DNA of 64,000 nucleotides, taken from positions 86,468,650 to 86,532,649 of the forward strand of contig OZ035962.1 of the NCBI GenBank assembly GCA_964034945.1, written 5' to 3'. Made by a program: the position numbers and the translations under genes. The notes under the pieces were generated by a model, which saw nothing but the letters and a program-made list of their open reading frames with translations, did no database searches and was not told the DNA's origin. This DNA is from Chrysopilus asiliformis. Its lineage: Eukaryota; Arthropoda; Insecta; Diptera; Rhagionidae. Within the stretch, counting starts at the first letter, position 1; every line of letters starts with the position of its first letter. Below are positions 44,701 to 52,285 of the stretch, in pieces.

Positions 44701-47700
44701 TTTGAGATTCATCGAAGCAATTTTATTCTTTTTAGTTTCCGAATATATGAGGCGTTAAAAGCTAGAGTGGACCAACCCACATGTCGAAATCGTGATTTTT
44801 TTTGTGTTTGAATCACTATTGCGAGTGAGTTTTTAGACAAAAATGTTTGGATGGACCAAAAAACGTTTCAACATTGAGTTATAAAGTCCACAGATTTTTT
44901 TTCCAAAAATTTTCAGTCAATAATAGTACAGAGTGGAAAAGCTTCAAAAACTCGATTATGTGGGTTGGTCCACTCTAGCTTTTAACGCCTCATATGTCCT
45001 TGTCTTTGGGATATTATTACGGCTTTTTTGACTCCACAATCAGATTCAGCGACCCAAATAACCCCCAAGTTGGATTTTTTTTCTGGGAAATTTGAAGAGG
45101 AAGAAAATCGCCTTATCCTTACAGGACTTTCCGTTGTCCTTGCAGATTTCTTAACCTCAGAATCAGATTCAGCGAAAACAAACCCCCAGATGAGATTTTT
45201 TTCGGAAAATTTGAAGAAATAGATAATCACGTTATCCTTACAGGACCTTCCATCATCCTTACCGACTTCTTAAAGTCAGAATCGGATTCCGCGACCTCAA
45301 AAAATCCCAAATTAGATTTTTTCCGGAAAATTTGAGGAAAAGGATAATTACATTACCCATATAGGACGTTCCATTTTCCTCACATATTTCTTATCATCAG
45401 AGTCGGATTCAACGATCACAACAACATCCAGAAGAAACTTTTTTCTCGGACCTTCGTTATCTTTACAAACGGCAAATAGTAAAATTTTTTTATTGTCACC
45501 GGATGTGTTCGAAATTTCGTATCAATCGAGTTTTCATAGATCGATATGCGTCGGAAACAATATAATCTTTGTTTAGTAAATACCTATATTGAACAAAACA
45601 AAATTTTTGGATATGCGAATTATATTGAAACTTAATGACATGACATGAAGAAGGATAATCCACATGTTTTCAATCTTTATATGCTATTCCCAATTGACCA
45701 ATGTTGGAATTTTTGTACCGTGTCCAAATGTACCACGCAATTTTCCTTTATAAAGTTTAAGAATATTTGTGGGAATATTTGGAATTATGGACCTTATGGT
45801 ACAAAAAGGACCATTTTCACAGGAAAAAATCTTGGATTTCGAGTCAAAATTCCATAAATTGTACCTTCGGTACTTGGTACAAGATGATTGTAAATCCAAT
45901 TGGTTTTCCAACCAATTTGGTCAATTGGGTTGGAGTTATGACTATTTGTGTATATTGAACCACATAACCAGTCCTTAGAAATTCGAATTACTTAAAAATT
46001 CGAAAATAGCATGTGTGGTGAATGTCGCCAGGAGGGGGAGGTGTTTCCAAAGCCTCGTAATTATTTGAGTGACAAAACCATGTTTACAATATCAGAACAA
46101 AAATCCTATATCAAAAACAGTACAGAACACAAATTTTGCAAGTTGGGAAAATATGGGAAAATATCTTGGTGTGACAATTGTCGTTCTAGTAGAAAAATTT
46201 ACTGATGTTTTTTTTCCTTTGGTTTGCTGGAATGTCCCAATCGACATGCGGCTATAACTTTCTACTATTTTGCATGTAGATTTCTTCCATTTACCTTAAA
46301 ACTCTCACAAAATCTGACATACTTTGGGTTACATGCCACGCCGGGCGATACCCAGGAGTATGTATAACCATTCAAGACAATGTAAGCTTCTGATGTAAAT
46401 GGAACACGACTTGTGTCGCTACTGCAGGAGTGAAGGAGTGAGTAAGGGAGGGGATGATTGCATGGTGGTTTTCACATCGTAAGGGTGATTGCAGCACGGC
46501 GGTTTTCTTAAGGGATGCTCTCATGTATGAGAAATGAGGGTTAAGAGATGCGGGGTCTACAACATGCATGATGGTTCCTTCTTAAGCGCTTTCATTTGCA
46601 GTATCAATGGATTAGGCGAGAATGGGGGTTGGGTTTAACTTGTGCTAATGGTAACCGCGTTAAAGCGTGTGCTAAAAGGGTGAGGTGATTGGGTGGGTGG
46701 TGGGATTATGTTTCAGCATACGCTGCCATGGTTAATACATCACTCTAACGCGCTTACATTTAGTACTCGTTTGTAAACGTGTTAAGGATTGCTGCTATTA
46801 TGCTCCAATATGGCCTCATATGCTGCGTCGTAAACAATATTTTCATTATTTGCTAAATTTCCACTCTCGGTTCAGTTCACTTAAACACCCTTGACTCGGA
46901 AACGACCCGAACTCAACCCTTTTCGCAATGAACAGTGGGAGCGTGCGTGCATGCGAGAAACATCAAGGTGAATATTGTAATTTACTGCCTGCTACTTTAT
47001 ACTAGACACCAGTTAGGCATATACACGATTTCCATGTAAAATGGAAGCTCTTATCCTTTCGCATAACATCTTTTCTACTATTTTACTGAGGGGGGGTAGA
47101 GGTAACTACCCTTGGGAAGGTGTTGAATTGTGGTAATGGAAGATTGAATCTATATCAAAAATTCTGTCATTGCAAAAGGGTTGAGTCATGATCCTTGCGT
47201 ATAGATGAGTGCTTCGAACAACACAGGAATTCATCTATACTGCGGGATTATATGTTCAGGATTTTACATTTCATTTAAAAATCTCGTTTACAACAGCGAC
47301 AGTAAAAATCACAAAGCAGAGTGAAATTGATTACACACTCTTGAGAATTGACTGACATAACATTGACTTTGGAAAATTTTAGTGAATTTTTATTAACTGA
47401 GAAGTTACAGAATTTCGGATGAGTTCAATCAAAGTGTTTTAGAGGAAAATGAAAGATTTAGAAAAATTATATACAATCCTATATAATTATTAAACACCAG
47501 ACTGGGAACTCTATTTCATATGCAGGGCAAGTTTTGCCATGCTACTTACAGGTCAATCAAAAACAGTGGGTTTTGATGAAAAAATAGGAAAAACTATAGC
47601 CCGGCTATTTCTATATGGCAGAGATAGTTTTAGCGATGTCGGCTGTATTTTAGTGGTTCTTTGGGCGCGAAAATGAGTATTTTTTCCAAACAAAGTGAAT

Positions 47701-50440
47701 TAAAGATGTTTAAACTACTTTAACCTGCTACCTTCCAGTGTACTATAAGTGAACACTAGAACTTTCGAAAGGATTGAGCTAGAGACTTGAAATTTTGTAT
47801 AGTTACGTTTCTCTAAGTTTTAGGCTAAGTTCTTGGGCGGGCAAAATTGGGCCATTCCTACCTCCTAATAGATTTAATAAAATCTGAAGTGGACTTACTA
47901 CGAAGGAGCTTTATTTTTTAAAAGGAAAATCTTAGTTGAGAAATAACTGGAAAAATAACTACTGGGAATTTCCTTTTAAAAAACTGAGGCTCGTTATAGT
48001 TTTACGATAATTCAAAAATTATTAATTATAGAAATAGCAGGGCTATACATTTCTTATTTTTTCATCAAAACCTCGTGTTTTTGATTGACCTGCAAGTAAC
48101 ATTGCAAAACTTGCCCTGCGTATGAAATAGACGCTAAATTTTTGTCCTGGATCTTTTAAATTGGTGTAATTTAACCACCATTTTAAAAGATCCAAACACT
48201 AGAAAAAACGATCACTAAATATACAAAACGTAACTCTATTTTGGCTGAAGGTTGCTGCAAAGTACACTTTTTTCGCCTGCGGTATATTTTTTCAACAATT
48301 TTCCATAAAATATGTATTATCTGAGAGAATGTGGCCTGCGGCGCATTTCTCTTTATTACTATATTTATTTATGATTTCCGTTGTGACTATTTATAAAACG
48401 TACAAAGCGTAAAAAATTACGTTAATTTTAGCTTGGGACTGTGTACCTCTTGATTTAAAAAACTGCGCCGCATTCTGTTAAAAAAATTTGCCCTGCGGAG
48501 CACATTAATAATTTTTTTCCTTGGTTTTAATCTAAATCAAATTTTCTGTATAAAATTTGTTACTAACCCTGTCCCGGACTGGCCCTAAAAAAAGTGTGGT
48601 CGCTCTAAAAACATGTTGCACCCCCCGCCCCCTCCTTTTGGCAAAAATTGCTGGGAACGCCCATAATTACGTCTTAAAATTGAAAGCTAAATCAATTTAT
48701 TACAATGAATCCAATTTTAGAATTGTTTAAAGGAATCAAATTCAAGTATAGTGTAGTTGTAGTTAAAATTTTGTCTCACAAATCAAAGAAATCCTTCTCG
48801 CACCCTCAAAAGACCCTAGTTTGAGAACTTCCTCATCAGAGGGTTAAACTGAACATTGATCTTTGTTAATACATTTTCCACATCGCATTGAAGTCCATAA
48901 TAAGAAAGTGTAAATTAATCATTAGAAATTTGTACCAGGAAATAAAAACGCTCTAAATGAAAAATTCTTATGATTAAATGTAATCAAGTTTTATTTCCAA
49001 ATAGAATCTGATGAGATTTCCTTTCTTCCATTTTGATTGCCACATCTTCCTTTCACCAAATGTGCCACTCAGTCCATTTTGTTTCGCCAGCAGCAATCTT
49101 CGAACATCCCCCAAGATATTAATCTCCACAAAAACATCTCCCCCCTTGGACAAGTCAAGCGTATTTGAGTAAATTAAGAGTGCTAACGAAAAGATATTTT
49201 ATTTTATTTTGTACTTTTCTAACGTTTGTTGATTTTATTTATTTATTTTTTTCGTATTACTCCCCAGGTATTACATGGTTCACAATTGGATCAATTTTAT
49301 CCTGCTGGGATTATTTCCGGCCATATTTCTGATGGCTGCCAATGCTATTATGTTATCAGTAATCAGAAAATGGTCAACAGCCGAGCAATCATCGAATAAG
49401 AAAAACGATAGCCCAGATCGTCGGCGATTCTATGTAAGTTTATTTTCATTTCGAAAGGTTATATATTTCGATATCCTTGTAAGATACAGAGGCGATCGAA
49501 ATTTCCAATTTCAGCCTCTGTTTTTGTCGTTTATGTGTCAAGGGAACTTCTTTTTTATAAACTTTATATGTTTGTTTAGTCATCGTAATGCTACGTTTTT
49601 TTTTTGTTTTTACTATTATTATTTGTTTAATCCCAAGAATGTCCTTTCCGTTAGGATCCTTATTACATTTTCGATAAGTTTTTCAATCAACATTTCAACC
49701 CTTTTCAGTATCAACGAAAGCTGACAATGACCATCGTCGGAGTGATATTCCTGTATTTCATTGGTGAATTACCGACATTTCTGGCATCGAGAAAGAGTGC
49801 CATAAGTCTCCTATTCGGTGGTGATATGTCCGGTGCGGAGTCGCAAGGGTTGGAGAATTTTCGTATCGTTAGCGCAATCCTTAATGCCATACAATTGAGC
49901 TTTAATATCGTTATTTACGCAACGTTGAATCCAATCTTTATCACCGAACTCTTCGAATGTCTTAAGAAAGTTGCGGACTCTTGCCAAAAATATGTTGGTA
50001 TTAATTTCATCGTGCGGCATTTCTGTTGCGACAAGAAGCTAGTAGAGAGGACATTGTCGAATGATGATTGCGAGAATATTGCGGAGACGTATGAGACGAC
50101 GTGCAAAACGGGTGAAAATATCATAGCATCAACCACACTTAATCAGTTTCAGATAACCACCACTCAAGATTCTCCTAATGGTGGAGGTGGCGGCACAAAC
50201 GAAGCTTATCGAGATTCTGGGATCAAGGATGTTGGTCAGGTGGATAAACGACACTTTCCCAAATGGATTCGCCAATTGGACATCAACAGCAATAAATTTC
50301 ATCAACGGACGAATTCTTGCCATAGTTTTGAATTTCTGCGAAAAGCTAATAGCAATCCAAAGTGTGACTTGCAATTTAAACCTAGATCGATGTCGACATC
50401 AAGTATTAAGGAGTATCAAAAAGAGTATCAAAAGGAGTAG
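29298..50440 (+). CDS. Class A neuropeptide-type GPCR (FMRFamide-receptor-like), whole gene
   Basis: Exons 29298-29893, 49268-49433 and 49709-50440 splice (phases 2 and 0) into 497 residues with seven hydrophobic helices in the plasma membrane. Landmarks: N59 in TM1, D86 in TM2 (MSWMDFF), D138-R139 after TM3 (MDRLIYI), P216 in TM5, P276 in TM6 (GELPT), and N320-I-V-I-Y324 in TM7 in place of NPxxY. A tail of about 165 residues follows TM7. The short extracellular N-terminus is acidic and Tyr-rich (MEYYYQEED) with no N-glycosylation sequon. The Cys normally at the top of TM3 and its partner in loop 2 are both absent. The overall pattern suggests an invertebrate peptide receptor; the ligand is unknown and the subfamily assignment is inference. 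Confidence 0.88.
29946..30285. other. AT-rich non-coding sequence at the start of GPCR intron 1
   Basis: Nothing recognisable beyond AT-rich sequence before the R1 repeat begins. Confidence 0.4.
30286..30545. repeat. R1 interspersed repeat copy
   Basis: Contains 'ttatccttacaggaccttcc', 'gtattgtcatcggatttat', 'aaatttcaagtcaatcaga' and the tail 'aggcaagctaaataaaagc', the hallmarks of R1. Confidence 0.7.
30569..31303. mobile_element. Non-autonomous hAT element, 8-bp TSD GTCTAGAG
   Basis: Ends CAGCGGTCTGC and (complement) CAGGGCCAGG are poorly inverted but flanked by a perfect 8-bp duplication GTCTAGAG (30561-30568, 31304-31311). 735 bp without transposase. Confidence 0.82.
31304..32974. other. 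Intronic unassigned sequence with a hairpin and repeat fragments
   Basis: Includes a 'gggtattcatgaaaccaaat' repeat (31365) shared with 11473 and 33166, a 107-bp hairpin at 31754-31860 and a short 'ggttcggatttggttc' tract. The rest is AT-rich with no gene. Confidence 0.45.
31754..31860. repeat. Near-perfect 49-bp-arm hairpin
   Basis: The left arm starts CCATACTATATTAGATATAC and the right arm is its complement, with a loop of about 9 bases ('gacatacac') around 31803-31811. Only two mismatches were seen. Confidence 0.88.
33537..33701. mobile_element. 165-bp fold-back MITE, TSD ATT, inside R1
   Basis: Almost the whole element is an inverted repeat (GAGCCTGTTCACATTGGTTG and complement; centre near 33620). 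ATT flanks both sides (33534-33536, 33702-33704). Removing it restores the R1 phrase 'ccgattgacttgaaattt'. A GAGCCTGTTCACATT end is also seen at 3485-3499. Confidence 0.9.
33728..33972. mobile_element. GAGCCGCTCAC-type MITE, 4-bp TSD ATAT, inside R1
   Basis: Inverted ends GAGCCGCTCACTGCAGACTC and the complement of GAGCCGCTCACTGCACACAT are flanked by ATAT (33724-33727, 33973-33976). Other R1 copies read straight through this site ('cacacttatataagtccgat'). Confidence 0.88.
34261..36620. other. Intronic AT-rich sequence and repeat fragments
   Basis: Contains a single arm of the 'gctgtgtatcag...aaaagcgagataa' repeat (about 34370-34460), 'gaaaactcgagaacgcagtg' and 'tgcgccgcgggc' repeat words, and no gene. 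The minus-strand frame at 36012-36425 has no recognisable domain. Confidence 0.45.
36821..37436. mobile_element. Harbinger-like MITE nested in the 2.8 kb transposon, TSD TTA
   Basis: Inverted ends CAGCCTTATTAATAAA and complement, flanked by TTA (36818-36820, 37437-37439). Internal 'ttaactaa' and 'ttattaataa' words recur. 616 bp, no ORF of note. Confidence 0.8.
37652..38008 (+). pseudogene. Unnamed transposon protein, N-terminal part
   Basis: Reads from MFANVPQTRNLLKCP through LPTYEEVMKHYLW, PTVSEISQVVVEVI and IPTVSETRILKMI to a stop, then resumes as SAKKLFDVSFCKCKYW. The motif series is one I recognise from arthropod and cnidarian repeat proteins usually annotated 'uncharacterized'; I cannot name the family. 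An in-frame stop at 38006-38008 breaks it. Confidence 0.6.
38104..39120 (+). pseudogene. Unnamed transposon protein, C-terminal part with deletion and frameshifts
   Basis: First frame: acidic stretch (SSSKEDSPEDIDIS), then LALAVDRTGVSDRAAAIIAN. Near 38320-38330 the frame changes to ENLSTDQKYLFEICQAVSSG, HSRWLTTANRILRLYVS and PSCMDGSIHLW; it changes again near 38770 (EYMDLINWNDCEL) and near 38965 (CHTQAVERCVKIVIEAAS ... KIDYKPVG). The first shift coincides with a jump that probably removed the central catalytic region. Confidence 0.6.
39433..40810. other. Intronic, apparently single-copy sequence
   Basis: Less AT-rich than its neighbours and without recognisable repeats, apart from a short (AC)n near 40278. 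No coding pattern was found. It could hold regulatory sequence for the GPCR, but this is only suggested by its low repeat content. Confidence 0.4.
40829..41299. mobile_element. MITE with ACAATTGGCCCGACACAACA inverted ends
   Basis: The left segment ACAATTGGCCCGACACAACA and the complement of ACAATTGACCCGACACAACA at the right continue as 'tttacggcga' on both sides, giving about 30 bp of inverted repeat. Outer boundaries and target duplication are unclear. Confidence 0.7.
41560..42000. repeat. Repeat with CT microsatellite and a 25-bp direct duplication
   Basis: A 'gccgccatattggtcacttcc' style repeat contains a (CT)n tract (about 41649-41705) and two tandem copies of 'cccaggcaacgaacttccgg' (about 41826-41874). 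The frames 41563-41985 and 41630-41875 are microsatellite translations (poly Ser-Leu), not genes. Confidence 0.65.
42001..44744. other. Intronic sequence without recognisable gene or element
   Basis: Mostly apparently single-copy sequence, with a part of moderate GC at 42500-43080. The open frames are short, lack splice context and show no motif. Confidence 0.45.
44749..44991. mobile_element. GAGGCGTT-family MITE, 4-bp TSD ATAT (copy 1)
   Basis: Inverted ends GAGGCGTTAAAAGCTAGAGT and complement, flanked by ATAT (44745-44748, 44992-44995). 243 bp; includes 'catgtcgaaatcgtgatttt' and 'ttttcagtcaataatagtac' shared with the copies at 25018 and 63607. Confidence 0.9.
44996..45480. repeat. R1 interspersed repeat copy with about four internal units
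   Basis: Tandem units of about 110-120 bp repeat 'ttatccttacaggaccttcc' and 'tcagaatcggattccgcgac'. Confidence 0.75.
45481..47500. other. Intronic sequence without recognisable gene
   Basis: Includes a 'ggtacaagatgattgtaaatcc' area (45640-45960) with several overlapping short frames but no domain, and a purine-rich area 46400-46760. No gene was found. Confidence 0.45.
47505..48140. repeat. R3 repeat with about 80-bp inverted ends
   Basis: 'tctatttcatatgcagggca', 'agttttgcca' and 'caggtcaatcaaaaacag' at the left recur inverted at 48050-48140. A third copy of the right arm lies at 51150-51232. A central part (47860-48010) is shared with 50895-51110. Confidence 0.75.
48141..49267. other. End of GPCR intron 1
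   Basis: Repeat words such as 'gcctgcggcgcatttc' and 'aactgcgccgcattctg' (also near 35900, 36370 and 52490), then unassigned AT-rich sequence up to the exon 2 acceptor. Confidence 0.45.
49268..49433 (+). CDS. GPCR exon 2: loop 2 end, TM5 and start of intracellular loop 3
   Basis: Acceptor 'actccccag'; encodes YYMVHNWINF, then TM5 (LLGLFPAIFLMAANAIMLSV, P216) and a charged loop (KWSTAEQSSNKKNDSPDRRR). Ends at 'tat|gtaagt' in phase 0. Exon 1's trailing 'ca' plus 'g' gives Gln199. Confidence 0.9.
49709..50440 (+). CDS. GPCR exon 3: TM6, TM7 and C-terminal tail
   Basis: After the 275-bp intron 2, YQRKL leads into TM6 (VGVIFLYFIGELPTFL), a long loop 3 (about 280-304), TM7 (LNAIQLSFNIVIYATLNPIF) and helix 8. 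The tail has Cys residues after helix 8 (FCCDKK) that could be palmitoylated, a Gly run (GGGG) and Ser/Thr-rich stretches. It ends EYQKEYQKE and TAG. Confidence 0.92.
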   Translation, partial: YQRKLTMTIVGVIFLYFIGELPTFLASRKSAISLLFGGDMSGAESQGLENFRIVSAILNAIQLSFNIVIYATLNPIFITELFECLKKVADSCQKYVGINFIVRHFCCDKKLVERTLSNDDCENIAETYETTCKTGENIIASTTLNQFQITTTQDSPNGGGGGTNEAYRDSGIKDVGQVDKRHFPKWIRQLDINSNKFHQRTNSCHSFEFLRKANSNPKCDLQFKPRSMSTSSIKEYQKEYQKE

Positions 50441-50474
50441 AATTTTCTAGTGCTATTATTGATGTAAAAATATA

Positions 50475-50611
50475 GGCGCTTATTTATAGTCATTTTTAAA
50501 CATAGGTTTTGTTAAACATGAGTTTAAACTGATAGTTTTGTATTCATTTTTTCTCAGTCTAAAATCATATTTAACAAAACCTGTGTTAAAAAATGGTTGT
50601 GAATACGCGCC
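50475..50611. mobile_element. Fold-back MITE in the presumed GPCR 3' UTR
   Basis: 'ggcgcttatttatagtcatt' and the complement of 'ggcgcgtattcacaaccatt' form inverted ends that continue through 'aggttttgttaaa'. It starts 34 bases after the stop codon. The target duplication is unclear (ATA/ATG flanks). Confidence 0.72.
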
Positions 50612-50624
50612 ATGATGTTCTGTT

Positions 50625-50890
50625 TAGCCCTTATTATGTAATTTTATCGTGGAAGGGGACGGGGCAGTCCAATTGAATTTTAATGTATGGCAAAGTTATG
50701 AGAATTATAGTCTAAACACTTTTTGTTTTCTTCAGACATTTTAAGACGTTTTTCTAATGTAAAAGTTATAAATATAAAAAATATTGCAAAAAATTGAACC
50801 TTTCTTATTTGACCTTTTCGAAAGTGTCTAGAAATATTACAAAATAGTACAAACTAGGGCTGTTGATAATAACCGTGTACCCGACACATA
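50625..50890. repeat. R2 fragment
   Basis: 'ccaattgaattttaatgtatgg' and nearby phrases match R2. Confidence 0.5.
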
Positions 50891-50894
50891 ATAG

Positions 50895-51240
50895 ATTTAA
50901 CAAAATTTGAAGCAGATTTACCATGACGAGGTCCATTTCTTAAAAAGAAAGTCTCAGTTAAAAGATAACTAGCCGCTTCTCTATTAGCCAAGGCTAATAG
51001 ACAAGCGGCTAGTTATCTTTTAACTGAGACTTTCTTTCTCTCAGTTGGTCACGAATTTTTCAATTGGGATGTTCCTTTTAAAAAATGAGGCTCGTTATAG
51101 TTTTACGCTAATTTAAAAATTATTAATTTTCGAAAAAGCAGGGCAATGGGTTTCTTATTTCCCCATCAAAACCTAATGTTTTTGATTGACCTGCAAACAG
51201 CATGGCAAAACTTGCCCTGCGCGTGAAATAGACGCAAATT
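50895..51240. repeat. R3 copy interrupted by a hairpin
   Basis: 'aatagatttaacaaaatttg' to 'gcgtgaaatagacgcaaat' aligns with 47860-48140. A 94-bp hairpin (50944-51037) lies where the other copy has plain sequence. Confidence 0.75.
50944..51037. repeat. 46-bp-arm hairpin with a 2-base loop
   Basis: 'aaagaaagtctcagttaaaa' on the left is exactly inverted on the right; the arms meet at 'ctattagcc aa ggctaatag' (50981-51000). One or two mismatches. Confidence 0.92.
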
Positions 51241-51328
51241 TTTCTTCATTTTTTGTTTAAACGGTTTATGCGAATTTAACGGTTCTCAACATATTTCAAA
51301 AAAAAAAAAAAAAATTTTTTTTTTTAAA

Positions 51329-51800
51329 AAAAAGCTTTTATTAAAAAAGAATGCACTAAAAAGAAAAAAATAATTTTCTGGACGCTGTGTATCACAAATA
51401 TAAAAGCTTTTTAAAAGCGAGATAAATTTTTATTTTATTGTTTTATGCTTTATCTCGCTTTTTAAAAGCTTTTATATTTGTGATACACAGCGTCCAGAAA
51501 ATTATTTTTTTCTTTTTAGTGCATTCTTTTTTAACCCTCTAGCCGGAATGCCCGCCTTAAGGCGGGCTTCAAGGAATTCGCTTGTTTATAACGGGTAACA
51601 ATTTTAATCGCCCGAAATCGCCGGAACGTCTTACACTGACTTTTGTAAGTTATCGCTTTACATGCTGGAAAAAATTTAGCCCTGTACGTTGTCTTGGTTA
51701 CGGTCTGTAGCAAGTTGAAAGTCATATTTTAGTGAATTTTTCTCTGAAATATTCCGGTTAGAGGGTTAATAAAAGCTTTTTTTAAAAATTTTATTTTTTA
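51329..51800. repeat. Fold-back repeat copy 1, interrupted by a piggyBac-like MITE
   Basis: Arms 'gcactaaaaagaaaaaaata' and 'ttctggacgctgtgtatcac' are inverted around about 51430. A nearly identical uninterrupted copy lies at 55905-56120; degenerate copies are at 54740-54970, with one arm near 34370-34460. Confidence 0.85.
51535..51765. mobile_element. piggyBac-like MITE, TSD TTAA, with a matching empty site
   Basis: Ends CCCTCTAGCCGGAAT and the complement of CCCTCTAACCGGAAT are flanked by TTAA (51531-51534, 51766-51769). The second copy of the host repeat reads 'gcattcttttttaataaaag' at 56103-56122 without the insertion. 231 bp. Confidence 0.93.
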
Positions 51801-51829
51801 TTTTTTTTATTTTGTTCTTTTTAGTCTTC

Positions 51830-52285
51830 GAATATATATCCTTACATTTGAGATGTCCTTACAGACTTTTTAATGACAGATTCGGATTCAGCGACCCCAA
51901 AGACCCCCAGAATATATTTTTTTTCCGGAAAATTTGGAGAAAAGGATAATCACGTTATCCTTACAGGATCTTCCGTTATCCTTACAAGGACGAAGTAGTG
52001 AAAATATTGTATTGTCATCGGACTTATATAAGTCTGCAAAATTTCAAGTCAATCGGACAAGTGGAAGTGGGTCAAAATTTGATTGCAAGATTTTACCCCG
52101 ACATATACAAACAGACAAACAGACAAACAGACAAACAGACCAACAGACAAACAGGCAAACAGACAAACAGACAAACAGACAAACAGACAAACAGACAAAC
52201 AGACAAACAGACAAACAGACAAACAGACAAACAGACAAACAGACAAACAGACAAACAGACACGTAGGCAAGCTAAATAAAAGCTT
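51830..52285. repeat. R1 interspersed repeat copy ending in an octamer microsatellite
   Basis: 'gtcttcgaatatatatcctt' to 'aggcaagctaaataaaagc'. Contains 'ccgttatccttacaagga' and about 19 tandem copies of the octamer ACAGACAA (about 52108-52262). Confidence 0.85.
52108..52262. repeat. (ACAGACAA)n microsatellite
   Basis: Roughly 19 octamer units with two single-base variants near the left end. It explains all the overlapping Thr-Asp-Lys-Gln-rich and Cys-Leu-Phe-Val-rich frames here on both strands. Confidence 0.95.

Larger units (their letters stand above)
29894..49267. other. GPCR intron 1 (19.4 kb), transposon-rich
   Basis: Runs from 'gtgagtatg' to 'ttactccccag'. It carries at least eight delimited mobile elements (30569-31303, 33537-33701, 33728-33972, 36622-39424 with nested 36821-37436, 44749-44991 and others), R1 and R3 repeats, a CT microsatellite and a perfect hairpin. 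No further exon was seen. Confidence 0.85.
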
